Assembly (NCBI GenBank): GCA_036924085.1
Contig: JAVGWX010000005.1
Location: forward strand, 35,681,983 to 35,745,982
Direction of reading: 5' to 3'
Source: Ariolimax columbianus
Taxonomy: Eukaryota; Mollusca; Gastropoda; Stylommatophora; Arionidae
Length of the DNA: 64,000 bases
A model generated the notes under the pieces. The model searched no databases and was not told the origin of the DNA. It worked only from the letters and a program-made list of their open reading frames with translations. The position numbers and the translations under genes are program-made. Within the stretch, counting starts at the first letter, position 1; each line of letters begins with the position of its first letter. Below, in pieces: positions 40,991 to 51,212 of the stretch.

Positions 40991-43400
40991 TGTGTGTGTG
41001 AGTGTGTGCACGTGTCGCAGTGTGATCTATGTATGCGTGTCTGTGTCTGTCTATGTCTGCAATTGTGCATGTATGTCTATGTCTGCATCTGTGCGTGTCT
41101 GTTTCTGTGTGTGTATTTCTCTATGTATGTGTCTGTCTCTGTCTGTATATGTCTGTATATTTCTATATATGTCTGTCTGCTTATCGGTATGTCTGTCTGT
41201 CTTTGTGTGTATCTATCTGTCTATTTTTACCATCCTGTTTGTAAATGTGTATATGTATGCGTGTGTCTGTCGGTGCGTGTATGTCTATCTGTGCGTGTAT
41301 GTCTCTATATATGTGTCAGTCACTCTGTATGTACCTGTGTGTGTATGTCTGTGTGTGTCTGTCTCTGTGTTTATATGTGTGTATGTGTGTCTGTCTATGT
41401 GTGTATGCATGTCTATGTGTGTATCTTTCTCTATGCGTGCCTCTATCTATGTGTGAGGATATGCCTGTCTGTATGTTTGTCTGTATGTTTGTCTGTATGT
41501 TTGTCTGTATGTTTGTCTGTATGTTTGTCTGTATGTTTGTCTGCGTGCTTGTTTCTGTGTGTGTTTATGTCCTTATGCGTCTTTCTTGCTATGTCTGTAT
41601 TTATGAAGGTATGTCTGTGTGTGTCTGTATGCGTTTGTCTGTATCTGTCTGTGTGTCTTGTCTCTTTATGTGTCTGTGTGTCTTGTCTCTTTATGTGTCT
41701 GTCTGTGTATCTCTCTGTGTGCATGTATGTGTAAGTATATATGAGTCTGTGTGGATGTCTGCGTACATGTATATGTTTCTGTGAATCTCTGTGTGTTTAT
41801 GTGTCTATGTCTGTCTGTGTGTGTGTGTCTGTCTGTGTGTGTGTGTGTGTCTGTCTGTGTGTGTGCCTGTCTGTTTGTTTCTGTTTGTCTGTGTAATAAA
41901 CTGTATGTGTCTGTATGGGTGTAGTGTGACTGTGTGTATGTATGTGCGTCTATCTTGCATGCGTGTCTTGTCTGTTTGTCTTAATATTGTGGTTTGTTTG
42001 TCCTTATCTGTTCTGTCTGTGTCTTATATGTGTTGTCTTGTCTGAATGTATTGTTTGTGTGCATTGCCGTTGTGTTTTGCCTTGCTGTTTCTTGTCTGTC
42101 TGTGTGTTGTCTGTCCGTTTCTGTGTGTTTGTCTTCATGTGTCTGTCTGCCAGTCTGTCTGAAAGTATGTATGCATCTATCTGCCAGTTAGTCTGAGTGT
42201 ATGTCTATGTTTATGTGTCTGTTTCTATATATATGCGCATGTGTCTGTGTGCCTGCGCCTGTCTCTGTTTATGTCTGTCTATCTGTTTGTGTAAATGTGT
42301 CTTGCCAGTGTACCTAATATGTGTGTCTTGGAAAAGTGCGCCTTGAATGTGTATTGTATGTATTGCTGAATGTACGTATTGTATGAGTGTCTTGTATAAG
42401 TATGTGTGTGTCTGTGTCTGTCTGTCTCTGTATGCATGCATCTATGAATGTCGGTGTGTATGTATGTGTGCATGTTTGTGTGTTTGCCTGTCCGTGTATC
42501 TGATAATGTGTGTGTGTGTCTGTATGTAAGTGTCTGCATTTTTGTGTGTATCTACCTGTGTTTGTCTGGGTGTGTATCTGTATATTTGTGTATGTGTCTC
42601 AGTATGTATGTGTGTTTGTCTCTGTGCGTCTGTATGTGTGTACCTGCATGTGTCTGTATTTCTGTACCTCTGGGTGTGTCCTTTTTGTATGTGTTATCTG
42701 TGTGTGTGTGTGTCTGTGTCTAGTCTGTTTGTGTCTTGTCTATTGTTATTGCATGTGCTTACTGTCAGTGTGTCTTGTTTGTATGTGTCGTGTCTGTCTG
42801 TGTAATATGTGTCTGAATCTTGTCTGCACTGCGCATGTGTGTTTGTATGTGTCGTAATATGTGTCTTTCTGTGTTTGTGTTTCTATGTCTCTCTATCTAA
42901 GTTTACGTATGTCTGTGTCTCTGTTTATGTTTGTGACGGCCTGACAGTGTCTGTATCTGCGTGCATGTGTGTCTGAAGATGTGTATGTCTATCTACGTCT
43001 ATCCTGGCCTATATATGTATATGTATGTTTTGTGTATATACTCATTGTCTATGTGTCTAAAACGCGTATCTAATATTTGTGTCTTGCATGTGTGTCTTGT
43101 TTGCATTTTTCTCTGTGTCTGTGTGTGTGTTTGTGTCTGTGTCTGACGGTGTGTTTGTGTCTGTGTCTGACGGCGTGTCTGTCTGTGTATGTATGTATGT
43201 CTGGTATTGTGTCCTTGTCTGTCTGTGTATCTATCTCTGTCTGCATCTATGTTTGCATGTGCGTTTATGTATGTGAGTCAGTTATTGCACTGTCTGTCTG
43301 TGTCGTTGTCTTTGTCTGTCTATGTCGGTGGCTGTTGTCTGTTTCTGTCTATGTCTATGTGTCTGCATGTCTGTCTTTTTTTGTATGTGTCTTGTCTGCG
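40991..43400. repeat. 2.4-kb degenerate TGTC/TGTA/TGTG-rich simple-sequence tract
   Basis: Almost entirely built from TGTCTGTGTGTATG-type words on the plus strand with local perfect runs (for example seven TGTATGTTTGTC units at 41463-41545). Long frames rich in Cys, Val, Ser, Tyr and Leu on the plus strand (up to 289 codons) come from this composition and are not genes. Confidence 0.9.
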
Positions 43401-43429
43401 TCTGTGGGTGTTGGGAAGGGTGGTGGGGT

Positions 43430-43886
43430 GGGGTCGGATCATACGTCGATCCCCAACCTCGTTAGCCAGGCTGCCATGAAAGCACCACGTTTCCAGGAAG
43501 ACCTGCGTGTAAGTGACTAACATGTCCGATCAGTATATTTTACCTAACCCTGACTAACATGTCCGATCAGTATATTTTACCTAACCCTGACAAACCTGTC
43601 CGATCAGTATATTTTACCTAACCCTGACTAACATCTCCGATCAGTATATTTTACTTAACCTTGACTAACATGTCCGATCAGTATATTTTACTTAACCTTG
43701 ACTAACATGTCCGATCAGTATATTTTACCTAACCCTGACTAACATGTCCGATCAGTATATTTTATCTAACCCTGACTAACATGTCCGATCAGTATATTTT
43801 ACCTAACCCTGACTAACATGTCCGATCAGTATATTTTACCTAACCCTGACTAACATGTCTGATCAGTATGATTTGCTTGAACAGAC
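43430..43886 (-). mobile_element. Family A retroposon, copy 6 (partial), with 37-bp array
   Basis: TCGGATCATACGTCGATCCC, GCCAGGCTGCCATGAAAGC and TTTCCAGGAAGAC belong to family A. They are followed by about ten 37-bp units (CCTGACTAACATGTCCGATC then AGTATATTTTACCTAAC, 43515-43870). The tail-side half is missing, having been replaced by the simple-sequence tract. The other end stops at CAGACG, where the GTT tract of the next element begins. Confidence 0.85.
43515..43870. repeat. 37-bp tandem array (family A module)
   Basis: About 9.5 nearly identical units. Confidence 0.92.
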
Positions 43887-44310
43887 GTTGTTGTTGTTAT
43901 AGATCCAGCCGCTTTCTGGTTCTCGCCCTACGACTCAATGTCATGTAATGGTATCTACACATGTTTCTCAGTTGTTATCTAGTGGCACACAAAGTGTTCC
44001 ATTTGTCTGGTCTCCAAGGAAGAATCATCATCCTAACTTTGTTTAGCGCTGAGCACTCACAGAGATGATGATCAGCGGTTTTATGTGGTTGTGTACACAG
44101 CTGGCAGTCAGCGGTGTGTTGTGGTTGGATTTATGTTCAGGTGCTTGTTAAGTTGGATGTGCTGGGTTCTTGGCCAGAAAATGGTGCTCTGATCCCTCTC
44201 TCTGAGTTGATTTATACTGTATATTGGATTGAGCTCCTTCCCTGGTCAAAATATGTTTATGTCAACCGATGTTCCTGCTTTCTGTCAGCCTGCCTTGTTT
44301 ATCACTGTAT
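43887..44310 (-). pseudogene. Family E LINE, 3' end, copy 2
   Basis: GTT tract 43887-43898, then on the minus strand CQLCTQPHKTADHHLCECSA and the MMILPWRPDKWNTLCAT block, colinear with 35527-35800. Contains one or two shifts. Only the zinc-knuckle region and 3'UTR remain. Confidence 0.78.
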
Positions 44311-45008
44311 CTTTTAGTGAGCGAGGCTACATTATCGTAAACATCTCATTTGACTGATGCACAATTATGTTCTCGTGCTGCGCCAGGTTCTTTAGTGTAA
44401 CGCCAACAACAGACAGCTGGTATTCTTCGTCTTCTTCTGCGATCATTGCTCATGTAGTGTGGCACTCCGGATTCTTCAAATAATATCTGCTGTATTGTGT
44501 GAGGTCTCAACACCGCTGTACAGTTTCTCCTCGAGATGAGTTGGCGTAGGCCACATTCTTCTCCCCATATCTCTGTGCTGTGAGCCGTCTTGAAGTGCAT
44601 TTGCTGCTGTCGTGTTTGCCAGGCCGCAGAGTCATACGCTGGAGGCACCTATCTTGAGTTTGGAGTACAGGTGGTGTCTCATTCTGTTGTGGCCAGCTCG
44701 GAGACGTAGTATGATAACCTGGTTTTTTTTTCTGGACAGTTAGTAGAATCCGTCATGTGCGTGGTGGTTGGGATGTTCTTCCTCCCACTTGACATTGTTT
44801 CGCCCTTTTATTATGACTTGTTCTTCTTCAAAGGTGACCAGGTATTCTTCCTGTATCAGTTTCGCTCCTTCTTTGGCTAGACTGTCGGCCTCCTCTTTTC
44901 CTTTGATGTTTTAGTGCAATGGTATCCGATTGTATCACTGCTTTCTGGAAAACGTGAGCCATTGTTGCCAAAAATGTCCTCAATTCGTTCAGTTCAGTCT
45001 ATTTGTGG

Positions 45009-45690
45009 GATTAGACTGCCGTAATGGCTGACTATGCATCAGTTCAGTGTTCTTGTGGAAGGTGAGTGCCGTAATGGCTGACTATGCATCAGTTCAGTGT
45101 TCTTGTGGAAGGTGAGTGCCGTAATGTCTGATTGTGCATCAGTTCAGTGTTCTTGTGGAAGGTGAGTGCCGTAATGTCTGATTGTGCATCAGTTCAGTGT
45201 TCTTGTGGAAGGTGAGTGCCGTAATGTCTGATTGTGCATCAGTTCAGTGTTCTTGTGGAAGGTGAGTGCCGTAATGGCTGACTATGCATCAGTTCAGTGT
45301 TCTTGTGGAAGGTGAGTGCCGTAATGTCTGATTGTGCATCAGTTCAGTGTTCTTGTGGAAGGTGAGTGCCGTAATGTCTGATTGTGCATCAGTTCAGTGT
45401 TCTTGTGGAAGGTGAGTGCCGTAATGTCTGATTGTGCATCAGTTAAGTGTTCTTGTGAAAGGTGAGTGCCGTAATGTCTGATTGTGCATCAGTTCAGTGT
45501 TCTTGTGGAAGGTGAGTGCCGTAATGTCTGATTGTGCATCAGTTCAGTGTTCTTGTGGAAGGTGAGTGCCGTAATGTCTGATTGTGCATCAGTTCAGTGT
45601 TCTTGTGGAAGGTGAGTGCCGTAATGTCTGATTGTGCATCAGTTCAGTGTTCTTGTGGAAGGTGAGTGCCGTAATGTCTGATTGTGCCTT
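45009..45690. repeat. 50-bp tandem array, about 13.5 units, derived from RNase H coding sequence
   Basis: Unit GTAATGTCTGATTGTGCATC then AGTTCAGTGTTCTTGTGGAAGGTGAGTGCC. On the minus strand each unit reads like DAQSDITAL then HKNTE, the TDALxVVTALKSQKNTE segment of this LINE group's RNase H. Two ancestral-looking units remain at 46184-46275. The period is 50, so the coding frame is lost in each repeat. Confidence 0.9.
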
Positions 45691-45700
45691 AGTGCAATAC
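45689..45700. repeat. Target-site duplication of LINE copy 3 (left)
   Basis: TTAGTGCAATAC, repeated at 46172-46183. Confidence 0.85.
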
Positions 45701-46171
45701 TTCTTCTTCTTCTTCTGCGTACGCAGTCAGACAGTAACCATTATTTTTTCGAAAAAAGCGGCGGTCATCCTGAGGCTCTCGCCACTGCCATAGAGCTTGT
45801 CTTGCAGTTCCACTGGTAATGGCCACATCTGCTCTCTCTGATCCTCGTATGTCGGGCAGTTCTGCAGCAGATGTTCAGCGGTCATTTTACCAGTACCGCA
45901 CGGGCATTCGTCGGTACACCCTATCTTCAATTTGTTGAATAGGTGGTACCTCAGTCTGTTGTGGCCAGTGCGAAGTCTGAAGACAACGACCTGCTCTCTT
46001 CGGTTCAACTGGTAATAGGCATCGTTTTTGGTGTAACCAGTATGTTCGGTTTCCCATTTGGTCATGTATCTGGCTTTGATAAGCCGTTTTGACTCTTCGT
46101 ACTTCATACTGGTATCTGTTTGTGGTAGTCTTGCACCTTCTTTTGCCAGTCTGTCTGCCTCCTCGTGTGCA
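45701..46171 (-). mobile_element. GAA-tail LINE, copy 3 (5'-truncated, nested)
   Basis: 471 bp, nearly identical to the 3' end of copies 1 and 4: EEADRLAKEGARLPQTDTSM, the YQLNRREQVVVFRLRTGHNR block, ECPCGTGKMTAEHLLQNC, and FFEKIMVTV then stop. This shows the normal C-terminus. A 12-bp duplication TTAGTGCAATAC brackets it. The tail is TTC repeats at the low-coordinate end. Confidence 0.93.
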
Positions 46172-46499
46172 TTAGTGCAATACATCTTGCGGGATTTGAG
46201 TGCCGTAATGGCTGACTGTGCATCGGTTCAGTGTTCTTGTGGGATTTGAGTGTCGTAATGGCTGACTGTGCATTAGATGGAATACGATTTTCTCATATGC
46301 ATGGTTTTTGTGTTGAACAACCATTTGGGTTGATTGAAAACGTGTCTGTGGCTATAAACTTGGTTATCTTCTCCCAATTCCTTTATCTGATCACCACTTC
46401 TACCCCTCCGTCTCAGGTGGCACTTGTAACTGAGCCTTCTGTATAGACATGTGTCCACTAGACAGTTAGTGTGAATAGAATGTTGTTTACTTACCTCCC

Positions 46500-46694
46500 C
46501 TGTCTTGGGCACCAGCTCAGACAGTCCTGGGCGCCACGTACGACAGTCCTGGGCACAACGTCAGAGAGTCCTGGGCACCACGTCAGACAGTCGTGGGCGC
46601 CACGTCAGAGAGTCCTTGACCCCACGTCAGAGAGTCTATGGCACCACGCGAGACAGTCGTGGGCGCCACGTGAGACAGTCGTGGGCGCCACTTC
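46500..46694. repeat. 22-bp tandem repeat, about 9 units
   Basis: Unit GTCAGAGAGTCCTGGGCACCAC with variants (TCGTGGGCGCCACG), abutting the truncated edge of family A copy 7. Confidence 0.88.
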
Positions 46695-46945
46695 CGCCCT
46701 GAAAAGGGCCTAGGTGACGGATAAAGGTGGACCGTGGTCCTCTAGACGGTTGGGCTATGCTTAGCTTCATATATATGTCGGTCGCTACTACTACGGGGAT
46801 CATGCCCACCCCTCCCCTCATTAGCCAGACTGCCACGAAGTACGTCCTGGAAGTGAGGTGAGGGCCTTGGTAAGTATAGCTCACCTGACCCACATTGTTC
46901 GATCAGCATGTTTTGCCTGACCAGATGTTATTCATCCAATCCCCA
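46695..46945 (-). mobile_element. Family A retroposon, copy 7 (tail side missing)
   Basis: CCTGAAAAGGGCCTAGGTG, GGTCCTCTAGACGGTTGGGCTATGC, CTACGGGGATCATGCCC and GATCAGCATGTTTTGCCTGACCAGATGTTA follow the family order. Confidence 0.78.
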
Positions 46946-47282
46946 CCCACCTCCCCCCTTCCTGAAAACGGTTAAATGCAAGTGTATATGTTAAATTAAA
47001 TAATTTGGATTGATATGATAGGGGACAACATGCTGTAATCTAAGTAGTTATAACAATTTGGGTTAGAGAGATAAGAAAGATTTATGATATGTCAAAACAT
47101 ACGAATGACCCAACCCGCACAGATGGGGTCTCGGCTCATCCATGTGCCGTGTCCGGCAAGAAAGTGGACAAGGCCTCTCATGTCGTCATCACGCTTAATC
47201 CTTGCCTAAAAATAAATATATTAGAGAGCATTAAAATGGAGGTTATGAGGCTACAAATAAATTACTTGGATTCAGTGAGACA
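46946..47282. other. Unassigned stretch
   Basis: Nothing recognised. Confidence 0.4.
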
Positions 47283-47585
47283 AGTTGGAGAGATTAGAGT
47301 AGATATCAGAGTGAGACACTTTGGAGGGATGAGGGTGAATATCAGAGAAACGTTGGAGGGATGAGGGTGAATATCAGAATGAGAAACGTTGGAGGGATGA
47401 GGGTGAATATTAGAGTGAGAAACGTTGGAGGGATGAGGGTGAATATACGAGTGAGAAACGTTGGAGACATGAGGGTGAATATCAGAATGAAAAACGTTGG
47501 AGGGATGAAGGTGAATATCAGAGTGAGAAACGTTGGAGGCATGAGGGTGAATATCAGAGAAACGTTGGAGAGGTGAGGGTGAATT
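47283..47585. repeat. 36-bp minisatellite, about 8 units
   Basis: Unit GAGGGTGAATATCAGAGTGA then GAAACGTTGGAGGGAT. Multiple of three, hence open repeating frames on both strands (MRVNIRVRNVGG type). Not called as protein. Confidence 0.9.
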
Positions 47586-47599
47586 TCAGATTTAGTCAA

Positions 47600-47745
47600 A
47601 AGGCAAGTGGTCGCACAGAACTTGTATGGGATCTAGTCAAAGGGCAAGCGGTCGCAAATAGCTTGCGTGGGCTCTAGTCAAAGGGCTAGTATTCGGACAT
47701 ACCCTGTGTGGGCTCTAGTCAAAGGGCAAGTGGTCGCCGAGACTT
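47600..47745. repeat. ~41-bp tandem repeat, about 3.5 units
   Basis: CTAGTCAAAGGGCAAGYGGT then CGCANANANCTTGYRTGGG, next to an ACTTGATTRTTTCA pair at 47750-47810. Confidence 0.75.
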
Positions 47746-48247
47746 GATTGTTTCACACAGAGATCCGTGGGTGATAACAGTAGGACCGAGACTTGATTAT
47801 TTCATAGAGACATCTGTGTGTATTAGATGAATTATGCGATTTAATTTTTAAATGCTCGTTTGCGGTGGACGAATTGTAATTTTTATAAAAAATAAGGACA
47901 CATTGCGCAATATTGTGTCATAAGTACTGGTCTACTAAATCGGCAATAGCACACATTAATCAAGCTAGAACCTTCAACGTTCACAGAAGTCCACATAAAT
48001 CAAGCTAGAATCTTCAAACTTTCACAGTAGTCCACAGAAATCAAGCTAGAACCTTCAAACTTTCACAGTATTCCACATAAATCAAACTAGAACCTTCAAA
48101 CTTTCACAGTAGTTCACAGGAATCAAACTAGAACCTTCAAACTGCCAAAGTAGTTCACAGAAATCAAGCTAGAACCTTCAAACTTTCACAGTAGTCCACA
48201 GAAATCAAACTAGAACCTTCAAACTTTCACAGTAGTCCACAGAAATC

Positions 48248-48258
48248 AAACTAGAACC
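48248..48258. repeat. Target-site duplication of the short GAA-tail element (left)
   Basis: AAACTAGAACC, repeated at 48635-48645. Removing one copy and the insert restores a perfect satellite unit. Confidence 0.85.
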
Positions 48259-48634
48259 AGCAAAGAGATACCTCACTCACATGCATCTGCTACGTTTCTG
48301 GCAGGACATGACGATCCTGGGACACAGTCACACTGGACTGCCTCTCTTCCGGGATAGTACAAACTAGTACGTAGTCCATCATATCATTGCCAAACCCTAT
48401 AGACACGAGTAGGGAAGACTCGATATTCCTGCAAGACAACTTCGTAAGAGAGACAACTCTGACCAAAAACAACTGCTGCCTTGCAGTTAGGCTGGGGACA
48501 GCCAAATGCTAAGGAGGGCAACCCTACAGAAACGCCTGTTGAAATCGGATGCACTGAGCCACAGGCTTTTACAAAATAAAACAGTGCAACGTAAATATCG
48601 CTGTAAACAGCGTACGATGAAGAAGAAGAAGAAG
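48259..48634 (+). mobile_element. Short non-autonomous element: LINE 5'UTR module with GAA tail
   Basis: About 376 bp, colinear with LINE copy 1 from about 5219 to 5568 (GAGATACC-CACTCACATGC, CTGGGACACAGTCACACTGG, TAGACACGAGTAGGGAAGACTCG, AACAACTGCTGCCTTGCAG, GAAATCGGATGCAC). It then has the short palindrome CGCTGTAAACAGCG (48599-48612), followed by ACGATGAAGAAGAAGAAGAA. No coding sequence. An 11-bp duplication proves it moved as this unit. It is a SINE-like parasite of the LINE, built from the LINE's own 5' region instead of its 3' end. Confidence 0.88.
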
Positions 48635-49003
48635 AAACTAGAACCTTCAAACTTTCACAGTAGTCCACAGAAATCAAGCTAGAACCTTCAACCTTTCACA
48701 GTAGTCCACAGAAATCAAGCTAGAACCTTCAAACTTTCACAGTAGTCCTCATAAATCAAGCTAGAACCTTCAAACTTTCACAGTAGTCCACAGAAATCAA
48801 GCTAGAACCTTCAAACTTTCACAGTAGTCCACAGAAATCAAGCTAGAACCTTCAAACTTTCACAGTAGTCCACAGAAATCAAGCTAGAACCTTCAAACTT
48901 TCACAGTAGTCCACGGAAATCAAGTTAGAACCTTCAAACTTTCACAGTAGTCCACAGAAATCAAGCTAGAACCTTCAAACTTTCACAGTAGTTCACAGAA
49001 ATA

Positions 49004-49424
49004 AAGACACTTCCTTGGGACAGCATATATTCCAACCGCTCCCAGTTGATACAAGACTAAGAATAACCGTACATATGTAGCTGATTCGGGCATTTCATTA
49101 TAAACGAAAATCTGTAACAATGACAAATGTGACGGCGCCTTCTGACCGGATGATGACCTCGAGTATTGGTCTGGTGACTGGGAAAGTATATAGCAGATTT
49201 AGTGTCAATGAGCAGCTGTGATAAGTTTACAACTTTCATTACAACCATTTTACTCGCCTTTTAGGACTATCTGTTGATGGTAATATTGTTAATTTTCTAT
49301 CATCCCTTGGGAACCGAGGTACAATGTTCGTCCTTTAAAATTGGAAGATGGTGGACATTGTAGACCTGATCTTCTACAAGTATTTCTAGACGTTGACCAC
49401 ATTGTCACCTTACATGTCATCAAC
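49004..49424. other. Unassigned stretch
   Basis: Nothing recognised. Confidence 0.4.
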
Positions 49425-49950
49425 ATGGTCATACATTAGATCCATGGACACTGAACACACCTGACAATGACAAGGCAGACATACTAGCAAATAATGAATC
49501 AAGACAAGGACAGCCACACGCAGCAACAGCTCTATAAAAACTCAAACAGCTAATAAGAACATATAAACAAATACATATGAACGAACATATGAAGTATGGA
49601 AAACACAGGGAGTAACATCTCCAGAAAAATGATGTCAAATCCAAATGACTGCATAATCAACTCACAAGAAGGATCAGAGCTCCATTTTCTGGCTAAGAGC
49701 CCAACACATCCCACGTAACAAGCACATGAACAGAATCCAACCCCCAACACACACACCAGTGCCAACTGTGTACACACAAATACGAAACCGTTGGTCATTA
49801 TCTCTTTGAGTGCTCGACAATCTCTATTAGTAAACTGCTTCTTCCTTCGAGGTCAGATAACTGAAACACTTTGTATGGCACTACACAACAACTAACAATC
49901 ACGTGCATATACCATGATATGGCTTGTGGCTGAAGGACGAGAGTACCGAT
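49425..49950 (+). pseudogene. Family E LINE, RNase H end to knuckle, copy 3
   Basis: Plus strand: IRSMDTEHT with a following GNDKAD-like block (RNase H end, HSxTPGNDKAD) near 49440-49490, KKDQSSIFWLRAQHIPRNKH near 49665-49725, then a TVYTQIRNRWS block and HFVWHYTTTNNHVHIP near 49870-49910, colinear with 35527-36050 reversed. Multiple stops. No tail preserved; the 37-bp array starts 20 bp further on. Confidence 0.72.
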
Positions 49951-49971
49951 GCTTCTGAATCGGTAACAAGG

Positions 49972-50575
49972 TTTGGTCAGGTAAAACATACTGATCGGGT
50001 ATGTTAGTCAGGGTCAGGTAAAACATACTGATCGGGTATGTTAGTCAGGGTCAGGTAAAACATACTGATTGGGTATGTTAGTGAGGCTCAGGTAAAACAT
50101 ACTGATCTGGTATGTTAGTCAGGGTCAGGTAAGACATACTGATCGGGTATGTTAGTCAGGGTCAGGTAAGACATACTGATCGGGTATGTTAGTCAGGGTC
50201 AGGTATAACATACTGATCGGGTATGTTAGTCAGGGTCAGGTAAAACATACTGATGGGGTAAGTTAGTCAGGGTCAGGTAAAACATACTGATCGGGTATGT
50301 TAGTCAGGGTCAGGTAAAACATACTGATCGGGTATGTTAGTCAGGGTCAGGTAAAACATACTGATCGGGTATGTTAGTCAGGGTCAGGTAAAACATACTG
50401 ATCTGGTATGTTAGTCAGGGTCAGGTAAAACATACTGATCGGGTATCTTAATCAAGGTCAGGTAAAACATACTGATCGGGTATGTTAGTCAGGGTCAGGT
50501 AAAACATACTGATCGGGTATGTTAGTCAGGGTCAGGTGAAACATACTGATCGGGTATCTTAATCAAGGTCAGGTA
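49972..50575. repeat. 37-bp tandem array, reverse orientation of the family A module, about 16 units
   Basis: Unit GTATGTTAGTCAGGGTCAGG then TAAAACATACTGATCGG. It is the reverse complement of the unit at 43515-43870 with a few fixed differences. It is preceded by TTGGTCAGGTAAAACATAC, the start side of family A, but no family A body follows. Confidence 0.92.
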
Positions 50576-50945
50576 AAATAAGAGTAAGACAAGAAGAAAT
50601 GATTAGAAACAGGCTTAGTTTCAAATGAGCCAGTCGATATTCCCGATTGGATCCATTACTAGGGGATTGCATGTATACATTTTGATTCGCATTATTCTTT
50701 TGTAGGTCTAGTGATATTGTGAGCTTAATATCTGAGCAGCAACCTGTCACTTTATCGCTATGTGCATTCACAAGAAAAAAAAAAAAAGGATTCTCTGTAT
50801 AAGCAACATCTTACCTCTAACCCACTGTTTGAATGGTGTACTATCCAAGTGGTTCGTGATCTTTGGGTATGACATGGACAAGAAAAGCACCCAAGCCCTA
50901 CAGAGGGCATGTCGTGTGAAGTGACTAACTATGTGACATGATATT
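50576..50945. other. Unassigned stretch
   Basis: Contains a run of 13 A at about 50775-50787; nothing else recognised. Confidence 0.4.
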
Positions 50946-51212
50946 GCACCGGCCATGCTTAGTTGTTTTGTTAAGAGCAGCACAGATGGCGCCTAACAGT
51001 GCTCTAGTATTTTAGTTTAGTTTATTTAGATGGACTCGCACCTCGGCTAACCACCCTCCGCGACACGTGTCCCAGTGCAGCGGAGTAACAAGCTGCTCGA
51101 GCCTAATCCACTAAGCAGGAGATCCTCCTCCCGGCTTCATCCAGCTCATACCAGAGTTGGGATATGCACGGTGGTGTCTGCTCCTATAGAAGTACAGGTC
51201 GACTAAGACTAC
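50946..51212 (-). mobile_element. Dispersed repeat family B, copy 3
   Basis: Reverse of 18645-18965: GCACCGGCCATGC, GATGGCGCCTAACAG, ACTCGCACCTCGGCTAACCACCCTCCG, AAGCTGCTCGAGCCTAAT, CAGCTCATACCAGAGTTGGG, AGAAGTACAGGTCGACTAAG. Confidence 0.72.

Larger units (their letters stand above)
44421..46466 (-). pseudogene. Old GAA-tail LINE relative, RNase H to tail, expanded by a 50-bp array and a nested LINE
   Basis: Minus strand, high to low: WTHVYTEGSVT near 46430-46460 (RNase H first Asp block, here Glu), then SAITTLKSHKNTE near 46215-46260 (the second Asp block region, TDAxxxxTALKSxKNTE). Then come the nested LINE copy 3 and the 50-bp array, next ADSLAKEGAKLIQEEY near 44880 (final RNase H block), VIILRLRAGHNRMRHHLYSK near 44690-44720, and an interrupted GAA tail at 44421-44440. 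The relic is the host of both later events. Its RNase H is split by almost 1.3 kb of inserted or amplified DNA. Confidence 0.82.
47955..49003. repeat. 41-bp satellite array, interrupted once
   Basis: Unit CACAGAAATCAAGCTAGAAC then CTTCAAACTTTCACAGTAGTC. About seven units before and nine after a 376-bp retroposon insertion. Confidence 0.93.

Noticed and set aside
40865..43523. Cys/Val/Ser-rich frames of up to 289 codons, superficially membrane- or toxin-like
   Set aside because: Low-complexity TGTC/TGTA tract; composition explains the residues, and no signal peptide or stable cysteine spacing is seen.
47955..49003. CRISPR-like array
   Set aside because: Regular 41-bp units without unique spacers, in eukaryotic DNA; it is a satellite.
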